Assembly: GCA_014193115.1 (NCBI GenBank)
Contig: BJHQ01000005.1
Location: 1-50,981 of the forward strand
From: Planctomycetota bacterium
GTDB lineage: Bacteria; Planctomycetota; UBA11346
Length of the DNA: 50,981 nt
Direction: 5' to 3'
Shown here: piece by piece, positions 1 through 9,741 of the stretch
Position numbering within the stretch: the stretch's first letter is position 1
Layout of the letters: every line of letters begins with the position of its first letter
Made by a program: the position numbers and the translations under genes
The notes under the pieces: model-generated
Databases searched by the model: none
What the model was told of the DNA's origin: nothing
The model's input: only the letters and a program-made list of their open reading frames with translations

Positions 1-98
1 TGGCTGCCTATCGGGCTAACGGTCCTCCCACGGCCGAGGGGCGGGCGCCTGTATTTTTTGTCGTTTGTGCGACATCGGGTCGGTCCGCATGGTGGAAC

Positions 99-1718
99 TT
101 GTATGCCTATTGTGGGGGCGATCCGGTCAATCGGTGGGATCCGAGTGGGTTGGATTATGTGGATGTTGCAAATGGAGAGGCCTTCTGGGTCATTGAGAAG
201 GACGGCTGGGCGTACGATCCCGACGTCAAACGAGTGAAAATTGGTTCAGTTTCGGGTGGGATGGTGAATGTTGACTCCGATTGGGGTGGAGGCACAGCGG
301 ATCTTGCCGCTCTTAAGTCCTTTGCCGGGGCATTCTGGAACGAGTATCCGGATATAAGTGGTCAATCATGGAATGCACAGCGTTCGGCTATAGGTGGCGC
401 TATTGATCGGGTGCGCGCTGGTCAGTCCATCATGACCGGTGGCGCTCTGGCGAGATACTCAGGAGCCGCTGGCACAGGTTTGGCTGTAGGTGCAAAGGCC
501 ACCGTCAATGCCTCGGCAAACACCGCTTCATTTGGAATCTACAAAGGAGAAGCATGGGACGTTTCCGCAGATGATCGGGTTAATGGTTATGACGCAGCCT
601 ACATGACTTCCAGGATTAGTCAGGAAGTACTTGCAGGTGTGGCAGGTGGTTACATTGCCAAGGGAGCACAGGCAGTGGGAGCGTCCTGCAGGGTGGCGAA
701 CGGCGCTGCTACCGTTTATCGGACCATTGATGCGGGTCGAAATGCCGGTGAACTCGTTTCAGGCGTTGGTGATATGGTTATCACTGGCGAAGTGAATCTA
801 GCAAACTCGTTGCAGGTCCTGGGAGGAGCGGCTGGCGGACTTGGCAATGTGGCAGACGTGACCGACGGATTCAAGGCGATCTGCTTTGTTGCAGGCACTC
901 AAGTGCGAATAAGTGGGAGCACCAAGTCGATTGAGGAGGTTGCCAGTGGTGACCAAGTGTGGTCTCGTTGTGAGGCAACGGGGGAGCAGGGACTCAAATC
1001 AGTTGTAAGAACATTTATAAGCCATCCGACAGAACTGGTGCACATAAAGGTTGAGAGTTCAGACCATGAGGTGGTCGGCACGCCGGAGCATCCGTTCTGG
1101 GTAAAAGAAGCCGGATGGGTTACATTGGGGGAGGTCCACCTGGGCGACCGCCTGGTGTGCGCCGATGGCAGTGTGGCCACCGTGCGCAGCCTGCAGCGTG
1201 AACATGCTGCGCCAGGGACGACCTTCACCACCTACAACTTCGAGGTTGCCGACTGGCACACCTACTTCGTCCAGGCGGGCGAGGGGGCGGTGTGGGTGCA
1301 TAATACGTGTAAGCAGCCGATGCCGCGAACGCTCACAAAGGAAGCAAGAACTCTTGCTCCAGAGGACAGTGGGCTAACTTGGGTTGCAGAAAACGCTCGT
1401 ATGAGTCCAGAAGCTTTGGCTTATCAGAGCGGTGCAACCGGCGCCCGTTCCGGTATTGCACCAGCACTCCGGTACTCTGACAGATCTGGCTTAGTACGAT
1501 TCGATGGTCTCGACGGTCGAGTGCTTATAGATCGAAAGCTCTCTTTCTATAGCACGCCAAAGGCTAGATTGGCGCTAGACAGAGCTTCCATGGCAGTAAA
1601 ACAGAATCCCTTCTACTCTCTTCGTATTGAGGTCCCAAACATGGCTCAGTACAAGCGCGGAATGATACTTCTGGGGGAACAGGGAATAACAAACATCAGG
1701 ATCGGGATTGTGCCATGA
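99..1718 (+). CDS. Rhs-type polymorphic toxin, C-terminal part (Rhs tip, Hint domain, predicted REase-fold nuclease)
   Basis: Seen: the protein opens with the Rhs-core closing motif NLYAYCGGDPVNRWDPSG (the N codon lies just before the TTG used here as start). A glycine/alanine-rich linker follows to about residue 260. A Hint (intein-like) domain runs from CFVAGTQV (Cys262) through TPEHPFW to VWVHN (Asn402). The last ~135 residues contain RFDGLDGRVLIDRK, with D478-R-K480 as a plausible D-x-K nuclease site. Known: Rhs proteins of polymorphic toxin systems carry variable C-terminal toxins, and Hint domains can release them by self-cleavage. Inferred: the toxin is a restriction-endonuclease-fold DNase of the Tox-REase type. 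The frame is open to the window edge, but the upstream residues do not look like an Rhs core, so the true start lies outside or the gene is frameshifted. The downstream gene overlaps by 4 bases and is the likely immunity gene. Confidence 0.8.
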   Translation: MYAYCGGDPVNRWDPSGLDYVDVANGEAFWVIEKDGWAYDPDVKRVKIGSVSGGMVNVDSDWGGGTADLAALKSFAGAFWNEYPDISGQSWNAQRSAIGGAIDRVRAGQSIMTGGALARYSGAAGTGLAVGAKATVNASANTASFGIYKGEAWDVSADDRVNGYDAAYMTSRISQEVLAGVAGGYIAKGAQAVGASCRVANGAATVYRTIDAGRNAGELVSGVGDMVITGEVNLANSLQVLGGAAGGLGNVADVTDGFKAICFVAGTQVRISGSTKSIEEVASGDQVWSRCEATGEQGLKSVVRTFISHPTELVHIKVESSDHEVVGTPEHPFWVKEAGWVTLGEVHLGDRLVCADGSVATVRSLQREHAAPGTTFTTYNFEVADWHTYFVQAGEGAVWVHNTCKQPMPRTLTKEARTLAPEDSGLTWVAENARMSPEALAYQSGATGARSGIAPALRYSDRSGLVRFDGLDGRVLIDRKLSFYSTPKARLALDRASMAVKQNPFYSLRIEVPNMAQYKRGMILLGEQGITNIRIGIVP

Positions 1719-2338
1719 CGGAGATAAAGGTTATGATTAGGTTCATTCCACGGCAGGGGAAATCAGTTGTTGATTTCTCGGCTTCGATAATGCGTTCTTT
1801 GGAAGAGGATCAGGGCCTATTTAGGCTTCTTCCCGACAAGGTCCCGAGGGTTGTCGAGCCCATCAAGGATCGGATATTCTCCGCGTCTTTGACAAAGGCA
1901 TTGCCGAAGGGCATCAAGGGGACGTGGTTCTTTTCGCGGAGATCAGATCTGGAGGCTGATGCCCAACACGATGACTGGATACAATTTCAGTACCCGGCGG
2001 CCAAGCATGATTTCGATCTTCACGTGCTCCCGTCTATCGTCCGAATTGAACGAGAAATGAAGCCTTATCTCATTCAGGTCATTTCGGAGGAAGGTGAATT
2101 TGAGGCGCTAGATAAAATCGGGATTTCTGATGTGAGAAATCAACTCCTCTTTTTGCCGCCGGCTGGTTTTTTTGACAACCAACAGATCGAACGTCTGGGC
2201 GGCCCAAGCGCCGAAAGCAGATTACTGAAGATTTGTTCGGAGAACGAAATTGAGGTTCAGCGAATCAAGACAGGGTATCAATGGCGACCGAGAAATCGAA
2301 ATGTGATCGAACGGTTGAAGGCAATGCCCTGGTCGTGA
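1715..2338 (+). CDS. Hypothetical protein, probable immunity protein of the Rhs toxin
   Basis: A 207-residue soluble protein with no signal peptide, membrane segment or family motif that I recognise. Its ATG overlaps the toxin stop codon (ATGA), so the two genes are translationally coupled. That position, directly after a Hint-released toxin, is where polymorphic-toxin immunity genes sit; the function is inferred from position alone. Codon use and base composition look more AT-rich than the housekeeping genes further right, and similar to the toxin end, which fits joint transfer of the toxin/immunity cassette. Confidence 0.7.
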   Translation: MTEIKVMIRFIPRQGKSVVDFSASIMRSLEEDQGLFRLLPDKVPRVVEPIKDRIFSASLTKALPKGIKGTWFFSRRSDLEADAQHDDWIQFQYPAAKHDFDLHVLPSIVRIEREMKPYLIQVISEEGEFEALDKIGISDVRNQLLFLPPAGFFDNQQIERLGGPSAESRLLKICSENEIEVQRIKTGYQWRPRNRNVIERLKAMPWS

Positions 2339-2418
2339 CCTATGCCAGCCAACGACCTCTGTCCGCAATGCTTGACAAGTTAAAGATTTGACCTATTAAT
2401 TGATGTCTTGGCGCACCA

Positions 2419-2583
2419 TCAGGCGGCCACGCGGGCATAATGATGAATCAGGCCTCCCAACCGGTCGACTCGGACGACCTTGCCGACCGGCACCGGTGGA
2501 GTGGCCGGCGGATTGATCAGGCTGTTGCCGACAAGGATCGCCTGGGGCCTGGGGCCGACCAATTCGACCCCAGGCCACCCCAA
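2419..2583 (-). pseudogene. Remnant of a transposase/integrase C-terminus
   Basis: On the minus strand a 54-codon open stretch ends ...VVRVDRLGGLIHHYARVAA then TGA. An ending of the form 'xLGGLLxxYxRxAA' is one I associate with DDE-type IS transposases of high-GC bacteria. The frame hits a stop immediately upstream (2584-2586) and has no start codon, so only the tail survives. It lies in the otherwise gene-free 2339-2701 gap beside an active-looking RAYT gene. I see nothing else convincing in this gap. The family assignment is a memory-based resemblance, not a search result. Confidence 0.4.
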
Positions 2584-2701
2584 TCACACCCCATCATCTT
2601 CACCGCCCCCCGAGCATCCTGCTTCCGAATCCCGAAATCATCAAAGATAAGGACAGGCATATACTCTTGACTGACCAGCCGATGGTCCGCATGCTGCCGC
2701 C

Positions 2702-3787
2702 ATGACCACCGCTCGCCGCGATCTGCTCGACCTGTCCCGCCCTGGCTGGGTGCATTGCGTATCCCGGTGCGTGCGGCGGGCGTTTCTGTGCGGCGATGGT
2801 TTTGAGCATCGCAAAGCGTGGATCGAGGAACGCATTCGTCTGCTTTCCGGTTGTTTCGCTGTCGAAGTGGCTGGTTTCGCGGTGATGTCCAACCATCTGC
2901 ATGTGGTGGTGCGGTTTGATCCGCAGGGGCCGATGGGCTGGTCGGCTGAGGATCTGGTGCTTCGATGGTTGACCGCCTATCCGCCCGAGTTCTTCGCGGA
3001 TGGATCTCCGAAACTGCCGGATGCGGCGGTGATTGCGGAATTGGCCAAGGATCACGAATTGGTGGAAAAAGCACGGAAACGGCTGGGGGATCTCAGTTGG
3101 TTCATGAAGGCGTTGAAGGAGCCGATCTCGCGCCGGGCGAATCGCGAGGACGGTTGCCGGGGAACGTTCTGGGAAGGTCGCTTCCGCTCGACGGCGCTGC
3201 TCGATCAGGCGGCGGTGATCGCGGCGATGGTCTATGTCGATCTCAACCCGATCAGGGCGAAGATCGCGAAAACTCCTGAAGCATCAGCGGGAACCTCGGT
3301 GGCGGCCAGGGCGACGGCGCGCAACCGGCATCGGTCGGCGGTTCGGGTGCGGCAGGGCGCGAACTCCGCGGCCCAAGCTGAAAATGTATTGAAAACATTA
3401 GGCGTTGAGAGCGCGACCACGCCGGAATCTGGTTTGTGGGTGGCCACCATGGAACGTTGCCGGATTGATGCGGGTCTACCCGGTCCATCGCAGGTGGCGA
3501 CGTTGACTCCGGATGAGTACCTGACGCTGGTGGATGTTTCCGGTCGGATCGTTCGAGCAGGAAAGAAAGGCGCCATTCCTGCTGAATTGGCACCGATCCT
3601 GGCGCGTCTCGATCTGAAGGTCGAGGATTGGGTCGAGTTCCTGCTCAGTCCGCGGCAGTTGTTGGGCGCAGCGCTTGGCGCGCTTGCCAGCCGGATGGCC
3701 GAAGCGACGCGGCGGGGCGTGGATTGGGTGCGAAATTACTGCCGGTTGTTCCCGGGCTCGGCGGCGGAGGCAAAGCGGGCGGCGTAG
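2702..3787 (+). CDS. REP-associated tyrosine transposase (RAYT, IS200-like Y1 transposase)
   Basis: A 361-residue HUH-endonuclease-type transposase. Seen: the HUH motif H65-L-H67 in VMSNHLHVVV and the conserved block MVYVDLNPIRAK, typical of COG1943 RAYT proteins. The protein is longer than minimal IS200 TnpA (~150 residues), as usual for the domesticated RAYT class. Known: RAYTs are single-copy relatives of IS200/IS605 transposases that act on REP palindromes rather than moving themselves. The window contains two families of palindromic intergenic repeats (10.8-11.5 kb, and 42.7/49.0 kb) that could be substrates. No insertion-sequence ends are obvious around the gene; a short hairpin follows its stop. 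Confidence 0.85.
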   Translation: MTTARRDLLDLSRPGWVHCVSRCVRRAFLCGDGFEHRKAWIEERIRLLSGCFAVEVAGFAVMSNHLHVVVRFDPQGPMGWSAEDLVLRWLTAYPPEFFADGSPKLPDAAVIAELAKDHELVEKARKRLGDLSWFMKALKEPISRRANREDGCRGTFWEGRFRSTALLDQAAVIAAMVYVDLNPIRAKIAKTPEASAGTSVAARATARNRHRSAVRVRQGANSAAQAENVLKTLGVESATTPESGLWVATMERCRIDAGLPGPSQVATLTPDEYLTLVDVSGRIVRAGKKGAIPAELAPILARLDLKVEDWVEFLLSPRQLLGAALGALASRMAEATRRGVDWVRNYCRLFPGSAAEAKRAA

Positions 3788-3792
3788 TGCTG

Positions 3793-3808
3793 CTGCCGCT
3801 GGCGGCAG
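3793..3808 (+). terminator. Short perfect hairpin just after the RAYT gene
   Basis: CTGCCG-CTGG-CGGCAG forms a 6-bp stem with a 4-base loop (7 bp if the loop is shortened), starting 5 bases after the RAYT stop. No T-run follows, so it may be a weak or Rho-type stop signal, or a REP-like end recognised by the transposase. Confidence 0.35.
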
Positions 3809-3999
3809 ACATTCGACCGCTGGTTGCTCTATCCCCAGGGGACCGTGGGAGCTGCTTGACCAGGTCGGAGCGCCCTCGTCTACCCCTCGCAAGCTGCTTT
3901 TTCACCTGCTTGGTAATCAAGCCGGTGGCCAGGACATCGGAGGAGGGTCACCAATCGCGGGACGGTTCTCGCCAGCGGTTCGGCCATCAGCATTCCATC

Positions 4000-4743
4000 A
4001 TGCCTAAGATTCGCGTCATCACCCTCGACTGGGGCGACACCCTCGCCGCCAATGTCGGCATGCCGTATCTGACCACCCAGCGGCGAGCATTCAGCAATTT
4101 GGCAGGGGATCTGCGCTCGCTGGGCGGGACGGTGAGCGATGGCTTCACCCAGCGCTGCCTGGACGAACTGGCCGTGCAGTGGAAGACGTCCATCGATCCG
4201 ACCCGCAATCCCGAGCACAAGGAATTCGATTTCGCCGCGATGCTTGCGGAATGGGCCACCGGATCCGGGGTCACGCTGGCCGCAGCCCTGCCGGCGATCA
4301 ACCGCTGCACCGACACTCTCACCGACACGGTGGTGGTCTTCGCCGAGACCGCGCCGGCGTTGCGGCGGCTGCGCGAGCAAGGTCTGCGCCTGGGCATCCT
4401 CAGCCATGTGCCGTGGCCCGGCGACGCCTGCCGCCGGTGGTTCGCCCGGCACGGGCTGGCGGGCCTGGTCGACTTCTATTCGCTGTCCAGCGAGATCGGC
4501 TGGATCAAGCCGAATCCACGCCATTTCCAGCATGCGGTGACCCTGGCCGGGTGCTCTCCGGGTGAGATCCTGCACGTTGGCGACCACCCTGATCGCGACA
4601 TCGCAGGCGCCCGTCTGGCAGGTCTGCGCACGTGCCTGCGCCACACCGAGGGGATCTACCAGTCGATCGCCCAAGCCGACGCCGAGATTCTGCATCTCAG
4701 CGAATTGCCCGGCGTGGTCGAACGCCTCAACCACCTGCCCTGA
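4000..4743 (+). CDS. HAD-family hydrolase
   Basis: A 247-residue haloacid-dehalogenase-type phosphatase. Seen: motif I LDWGDTL (nucleophile Asp10), motif II in GILSH, motif III lysine in WIKPNP, and motif IV VGDHPDRDIAGAR. In motif I the usual acid/base Asp two residues after the nucleophile is replaced by Gly, with an Asp one place later, a variant found in several HAD subfamilies. The substrate cannot be told from sequence. The ATG at 4000 is preferred over a longer open frame because motif I then falls at the normal N-terminal position. The next gene starts 3 bases after the stop, so the two probably form an operon. Confidence 0.85.
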   Translation: MPKIRVITLDWGDTLAANVGMPYLTTQRRAFSNLAGDLRSLGGTVSDGFTQRCLDELAVQWKTSIDPTRNPEHKEFDFAAMLAEWATGSGVTLAAALPAINRCTDTLTDTVVVFAETAPALRRLREQGLRLGILSHVPWPGDACRRWFARHGLAGLVDFYSLSSEIGWIKPNPRHFQHAVTLAGCSPGEILHVGDHPDRDIAGARLAGLRTCLRHTEGIYQSIAQADAEILHLSELPGVVERLNHLP

Positions 4744-4746
4744 GCC

Positions 4747-5145
4747 ATGGGTCCCGACGAGCCGGACTCAGGTTTCGCCGCGTCCCAGCGCGATCTGGCG
4801 CAGGCCCGCCAGGTCCGCTTTGGTGCCCGCACCCCGGTCGCGGCCTCGGCGCTGGTCGAAACCATCATCGGCGGCCCCGCCGCTGTGAAGATCAAAAAAT
4901 TCCTGCGGGTGAACGCCGTGCTGGCCAAGGAGCTGCCTGAGGCGCTGCGCACCCGGATCACCCCGGTGCGACTCGAAGGCGGCATCGTGACCATCGAAGT
5001 TGCCGATTCGGTGCTGCTCGCGGAACTCCGCAACCACCATCAGCACCGCCTGGTCGCCGCGCTGATCGCCGGTGGCTCAGGCGCCAACCGCATCACTTGG
5101 CGTTTGGCAAGGACCAGCAACGCAGCGCGACCTGGCCGGCGCTGA
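4747..5145 (+). CDS. DUF721/DciA-like protein
   Basis: A 132-residue protein. Its second half (about residues 65-118) has the DUF721/DciA pattern: a basic helix region, then TPVRLEGGIVTIEVADS and VLLAELRNHHQHRL. Known: DciA proteins load or stimulate the replicative helicase DnaB in bacteria that lack DnaC. Assignment rests on this block; the N-terminal 50 residues are not distinctive. It follows the HAD gene by 3 bases and faces clpX tail to tail. Confidence 0.7.
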   Translation: MGPDEPDSGFAASQRDLAQARQVRFGARTPVAASALVETIIGGPAAVKIKKFLRVNAVLAKELPEALRTRITPVRLEGGIVTIEVADSVLLAELRNHHQHRLVAALIAGGSGANRITWRLARTSNAARPGRR

Positions 5146-5196
5146 GCGGAACGTGGAGGTGATTCCTCAGGGAATCAGGCCACCGATTGGCCTGGA

Positions 5197-6495
<1,299 letters not shown>

Positions 6496-6580
6496 AAGGG
6501 GATCCTGTCAGGTGAAGGATGAGCATAGCGTACCCTGGGATTCGCAAAGCGGCAGCCGGGGCCAAGCATGGCGATCAGGC

Positions 6581-7183
6581 TCAATGCTTGCTGGTCTCAT
6601 TCGAGGTCGGTTTCGACACCACCCGGTCGATGATGCCGTAGGCGTGGGCTTCCTCAGCGGTCATGTAATGGTCGCGCTCGGAATCCTTGGAGACCCGCTC
6701 GATGCTCTGGCCAGTCTTTTCGGCCATGATCCGGTTCATCTCCCGTTTCAGGCGGATCAGTTCGCGGGCCTGGATCTCGATGTCGCTGGCCTGGCCCTGG
6801 GTGCCGCCGAACGGCTGATGGATCAGCACCCGGCTATGCTGCAGGGCGAACCGCTTGCCTTTGGTGCCGGCAGCGAGCAGGAACGCCGCCATCGACGCCG
6901 CTTGGCCGACGCAGACCGTGGTCACATCGCAGGTCAGGTACTGCATCGTGTCATAGATGGCGAAACCCGCCGACACCGAGCCGCCCGGGCTGTTGATATA
7001 GAGGGTGATGTCGGCGTCGCGTTTCTGGCTCTGCAGAAACAGGAGCTGGGCGACGATGACATTGGCGGCGAAGTCGTCGATCGCCTCGCCGAGGAAGATG
7101 ATCCGGTCTTTGAGCAGACGACTGTAAATGTCGTAGCTGCGCTCGCCGCGGGAGTCCTTCTCGATGACGTAGGGGATGGGCAT
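6581..7183 (-). CDS. clpP: ATP-dependent Clp protease proteolytic subunit ClpP
   Basis: A 200-residue serine peptidase forming the ClpXP/ClpAP chamber. The catalytic triad is S97 (GQAASMAAF), H122 (VLIHQP) and D171, the same numbering as the mature E. coli enzyme. The ATG giving MPIPYVIE is chosen over a longer open frame because it matches the family start. It probably shares a transcript with clpX. It is divergent from the gene at 7373; the 189-base gap must hold both promoters, but I see no strong sigma70 boxes. Confidence 0.97.
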   Translation of the reverse strand: MPIPYVIEKDSRGERSYDIYSRLLKDRIIFLGEAIDDFAANVIVAQLLFLQSQKRDADITLYINSPGGSVSAGFAIYDTMQYLTCDVTTVCVGQAASMAAFLLAAGTKGKRFALQHSRVLIHQPFGGTQGQASDIEIQARELIRLKREMNRIMAEKTGQSIERVSKDSERDHYMTAEEAHAYGIIDRVVSKPTSNETSKH

Positions 7184-7372
7184 GGGGCTCTCAGCGATCG
7201 GGTGAAGCGGGAAGCGTAAACCAGGCCCAGCTCCGGGCCAAGCCCGCGGTTGCCTCGGCTTGGTCGCCTGGTCGGCTGGGGTCTGGCGCGACCCGGTCGT
7301 TGCGACACACACCGGCAGGGGGACCGTGAGCTGGTTAGCAACCTTCGTGCCCCAGCACCGTTAGACTCTCCC

Positions 7373-8869
7373 ATGATGCTGCTCCGTCTCGCCCGCACCG
7401 CCCTGATCGCCGCCCTGATCCTGCCCTTGGCCGCAGAATCACTTGAGGACCAGATCAAGAAGACCGACTTCGCCAGTGCCGATTCGGTGTTCGAGCTGGC
7501 GGGATGGTGCCAGAGCAACCAGCTGTCGAACAAGGCCCGGAACTACTACCAAGAGGTCATCAAGCTCGACAAGGATCACGAAGGCGCACGTACCGCGCTC
7601 GGCTATGTCCGGGTTGGCGAGCGCTGGGTGCCCAAAGCCTTCGCCGGCGACACCGCCAAGGCGGCCGCAGAGAAGAAAGGCGACGGATCCACCGGGACCG
7701 CCAGCGAGGCCCGGCGCGCCGCCAGCGGCAAGGCGCCGACCGCAGGCGAGATCACCTGGGACCTGAAACTGCCCCCCGATCCGCAGCCCGATTCGAAATG
7801 GATCAACCAATTCATCGACCGCATGCCCACCATCGGCAATGACAGCGACCCGATGGACGCCGGCGTACGCACCATCCTCCGCGATGACAACTGGCCCCTG
7901 GGATTCCCCCGGATCTGCAAGGCGTTGATGGATCCGGCCTTCACCGACTTGTTCGGCCCGAGCGAGATCGTCCGCAGCCTGTACACCAGCGGTCGCGGCG
8001 ACCAGGCCCGGAAGATCTACCCCTTTCTGATCGTGGCCAGCTCGCGGATCACCAATCGCCAGGATCTGTCGTATTTCTGCATGATCACCGGACTGCTCAA
8101 GGTCAAGAACGCAGTGCCGCGGATGATCGAGTTGATGGACAACGCCGACATCAAGGCGGATGCAGCCGAGGCCATCGCCTCGATCACCGGTCTGCCGTTC
8201 AAGACCATGACCCAGGAGCGCGCCCAACAGTGGTGGAACATCAATTGGAATGTCGGTGAGGATCTGATCCAACGCGAGCAGCTCACCGATCCCGATCCCG
8301 GCGTGCGGATTGAGGCCTGCACCGCACTCTATGCGAAACGAGACAAAGCGATCGTACCGGTGCTGCTGGCCTTGATGAAGAACGACAACATCGGCATCGC
8401 CCGCCGCGCCAGCGCGCTGATCGACCGGATCGCCGGGCCACGGCCTTTCGACCCGACCGAGCCGGCCGAGATCAAAAACAAAAAGATCGAACTGATCGAG
8501 AAATGGTGGAAATCCGAAGGTGGCCGCTGGGTGTGGGTCGAGGACCGCAACCAGCCGGCGCCGACGGCGCCGACCGTCAAGGTCGATCCCAACCAGGCCC
8601 TGGTCCAACAGCTCGCCAGCATCACCGGCCGCGAATCCGCCGAGGCCGAAGCCCGGTTGCTCGCTGCCGGCAAGTCATCGGTCCCGGCGCTGATCACCTT
8701 CGGCCTGGAAGCCAAGGACGCTCGTCTGCGCCGCATGGCCAATGACCTGCTGCGCCGAGTCACCAAGCAGGATTTTCCATTCGATCCCCAGGCCGACGAG
8801 TCGGCCCGAAACGCCGCAGTGGCCAAATGGAAGACCTGGGCGACCGACGAGGGGCTGATCGCGCCCTGA
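7373..8869 (+). CDS. Secreted TPR/HEAT-like repeat protein
   Basis: A 498-residue protein with a signal peptide (MMLLRLARTALIAALILPLAAES). A short TPR-like segment follows (about residues 25-85) with the sequence GARTALGYVRVGERWV, then a lysine/alanine-rich linker, then several degenerate HEAT-like helical pairs to the end (for example DPDPGVRIEACTALY and DARLRRMANDLL). The LGY-x(4)-G-x-W pattern recurs in the protein at 39925-40707, so the two may be distant relatives. Probably periplasmic and a protein-protein scaffold; no catalytic motif is visible. Confidence 0.7.
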   Translation: MMLLRLARTALIAALILPLAAESLEDQIKKTDFASADSVFELAGWCQSNQLSNKARNYYQEVIKLDKDHEGARTALGYVRVGERWVPKAFAGDTAKAAAEKKGDGSTGTASEARRAASGKAPTAGEITWDLKLPPDPQPDSKWINQFIDRMPTIGNDSDPMDAGVRTILRDDNWPLGFPRICKALMDPAFTDLFGPSEIVRSLYTSGRGDQARKIYPFLIVASSRITNRQDLSYFCMITGLLKVKNAVPRMIELMDNADIKADAAEAIASITGLPFKTMTQERAQQWWNINWNVGEDLIQREQLTDPDPGVRIEACTALYAKRDKAIVPVLLALMKNDNIGIARRASALIDRIAGPRPFDPTEPAEIKNKKIELIEKWWKSEGGRWVWVEDRNQPAPTAPTVKVDPNQALVQQLASITGRESAEAEARLLAAGKSSVPALITFGLEAKDARLRRMANDLLRRVTKQDFPFDPQADESARNAAVAKWKTWATDEGLIAP

Positions 8870-8880
8870 CCCGAACCGCG

Positions 8881-8996
8881 GTCATCCGCGGACAAAGACC
8901 GTCATCCGCGGACAAAGACCGTCATCCGCGGACAAAGACGGTCATCCGCGGACAAAGACGGTCATCCGCGGACAAAGACGGTCATCCGCGGACAAA
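8881..8996. repeat. Six head-to-tail 20-bp tandem repeats overlapping the hisH stop
   Basis: The unit gtcatccgcggacaaagacc (last base c or g) begins at 8881, 8901, 8921, 8941, 8961 and 8981; the last copy diverges after 16 bases. On the minus strand the unit reads through the final hisH codons F-V-R-G and its TGA. The array therefore looks like repeated duplication of the hisH 3' end. It fills the gap between the convergent 7373 gene and hisH. Each unit contains the palindrome TCCGCGGA. Confidence 0.95.
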
Positions 8997-9596
8997 ATTA
9001 TCGAGCAGCCGCAGCCCGTGTTCGCCGCTTTTCTCTGGGTGGAACTGCACAGCAGCTAGGGCGCCGCGACGGACTCCGGCGCAGAACCGGCCGCCATGAT
9101 CGGCGAACGCGATGCCGGCCACGGTATCGCCAGGAGCGCAGTGATAGCTGTGGACGAAATAAAAGGCGGCCCGGTCAGGCACGCCGGCGAACAGCGGATC
9201 TCCGCGGTGTTCCACCGCATTCCAGCCCATGTGGGGTACTTTGATCGCCTGCGCCGACGGGCGGAAGCGCAGCACCCAGCCCGGGAGCAGGCCAAGGCAG
9301 GCGGTGCCGCCGTCCTCTTCGCTCCAATCGAACAGCAACTGCATGCCGACGCAGATGCACAGCAACGGCCGATCAGCGGCGATGACCGAGCGTAGCGCCT
9401 GGTCGAGCCCGTGCTGGCGCAGCGTCGCCACGCAACTCTCCGCCGCCCCGACTCCGGGAAAAACCACGCGATCGGCAGAAATCACCTGGTCCGGATCATC
9501 GGTCACCACCGATTCATGTCCGAGATGGGCTAAGGCACGCTGCACGGACACCGGGTTGCCGGCCTGGTAATCGAGAATGGCGATGGTCACGGGCAC
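8982..9596 (-). CDS. hisH: Imidazole glycerol phosphate synthase subunit HisH
   Basis: A 204-residue class I glutamine amidotransferase that supplies ammonia to HisF in histidine biosynthesis. Seen: N-terminal ILDYQAGN, nucleophile Cys82 in CICVGMQ, and His186/Glu188 in QFHPEKS. The start is GTG (9596), with an alternative in-frame GTG six bases later. It is not next to hisF or hisA; hisD is 16 kb away, so the pathway genes are dispersed. Its last codons lie inside the 20-bp tandem array. Confidence 0.95.
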   Translation of the reverse strand: MPVTIAILDYQAGNPVSVQRALAHLGHESVVTDDPDQVISADRVVFPGVGAAESCVATLRQHGLDQALRSVIAADRPLLCICVGMQLLFDWSEEDGGTACLGLLPGWVLRFRPSAQAIKVPHMGWNAVEHRGDPLFAGVPDRAAFYFVHSYHCAPGDTVAGIAFADHGGRFCAGVRRGALAAVQFHPEKSGEHGLRLLDNFVRG

Positions 9597-9741
9597 AGCC
9601 TAGGCGATCGGGATTGTGGTCCATCGTGGTCGCGCCCACCGACCTCGCACATCCACCAGTTGCTCAACGAGCACGATGGAGCGGGCGCAGCGGGGCGCCC
9701 GCCGCCCTTGCCACTGCCCTGCCCAGGCCCACATCTTCCCC

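Noticed and set aside
8881..8996. CRISPR array
   Set aside because: The 20-bp repeats are directly contiguous with no spacers, and no cas genes are present.
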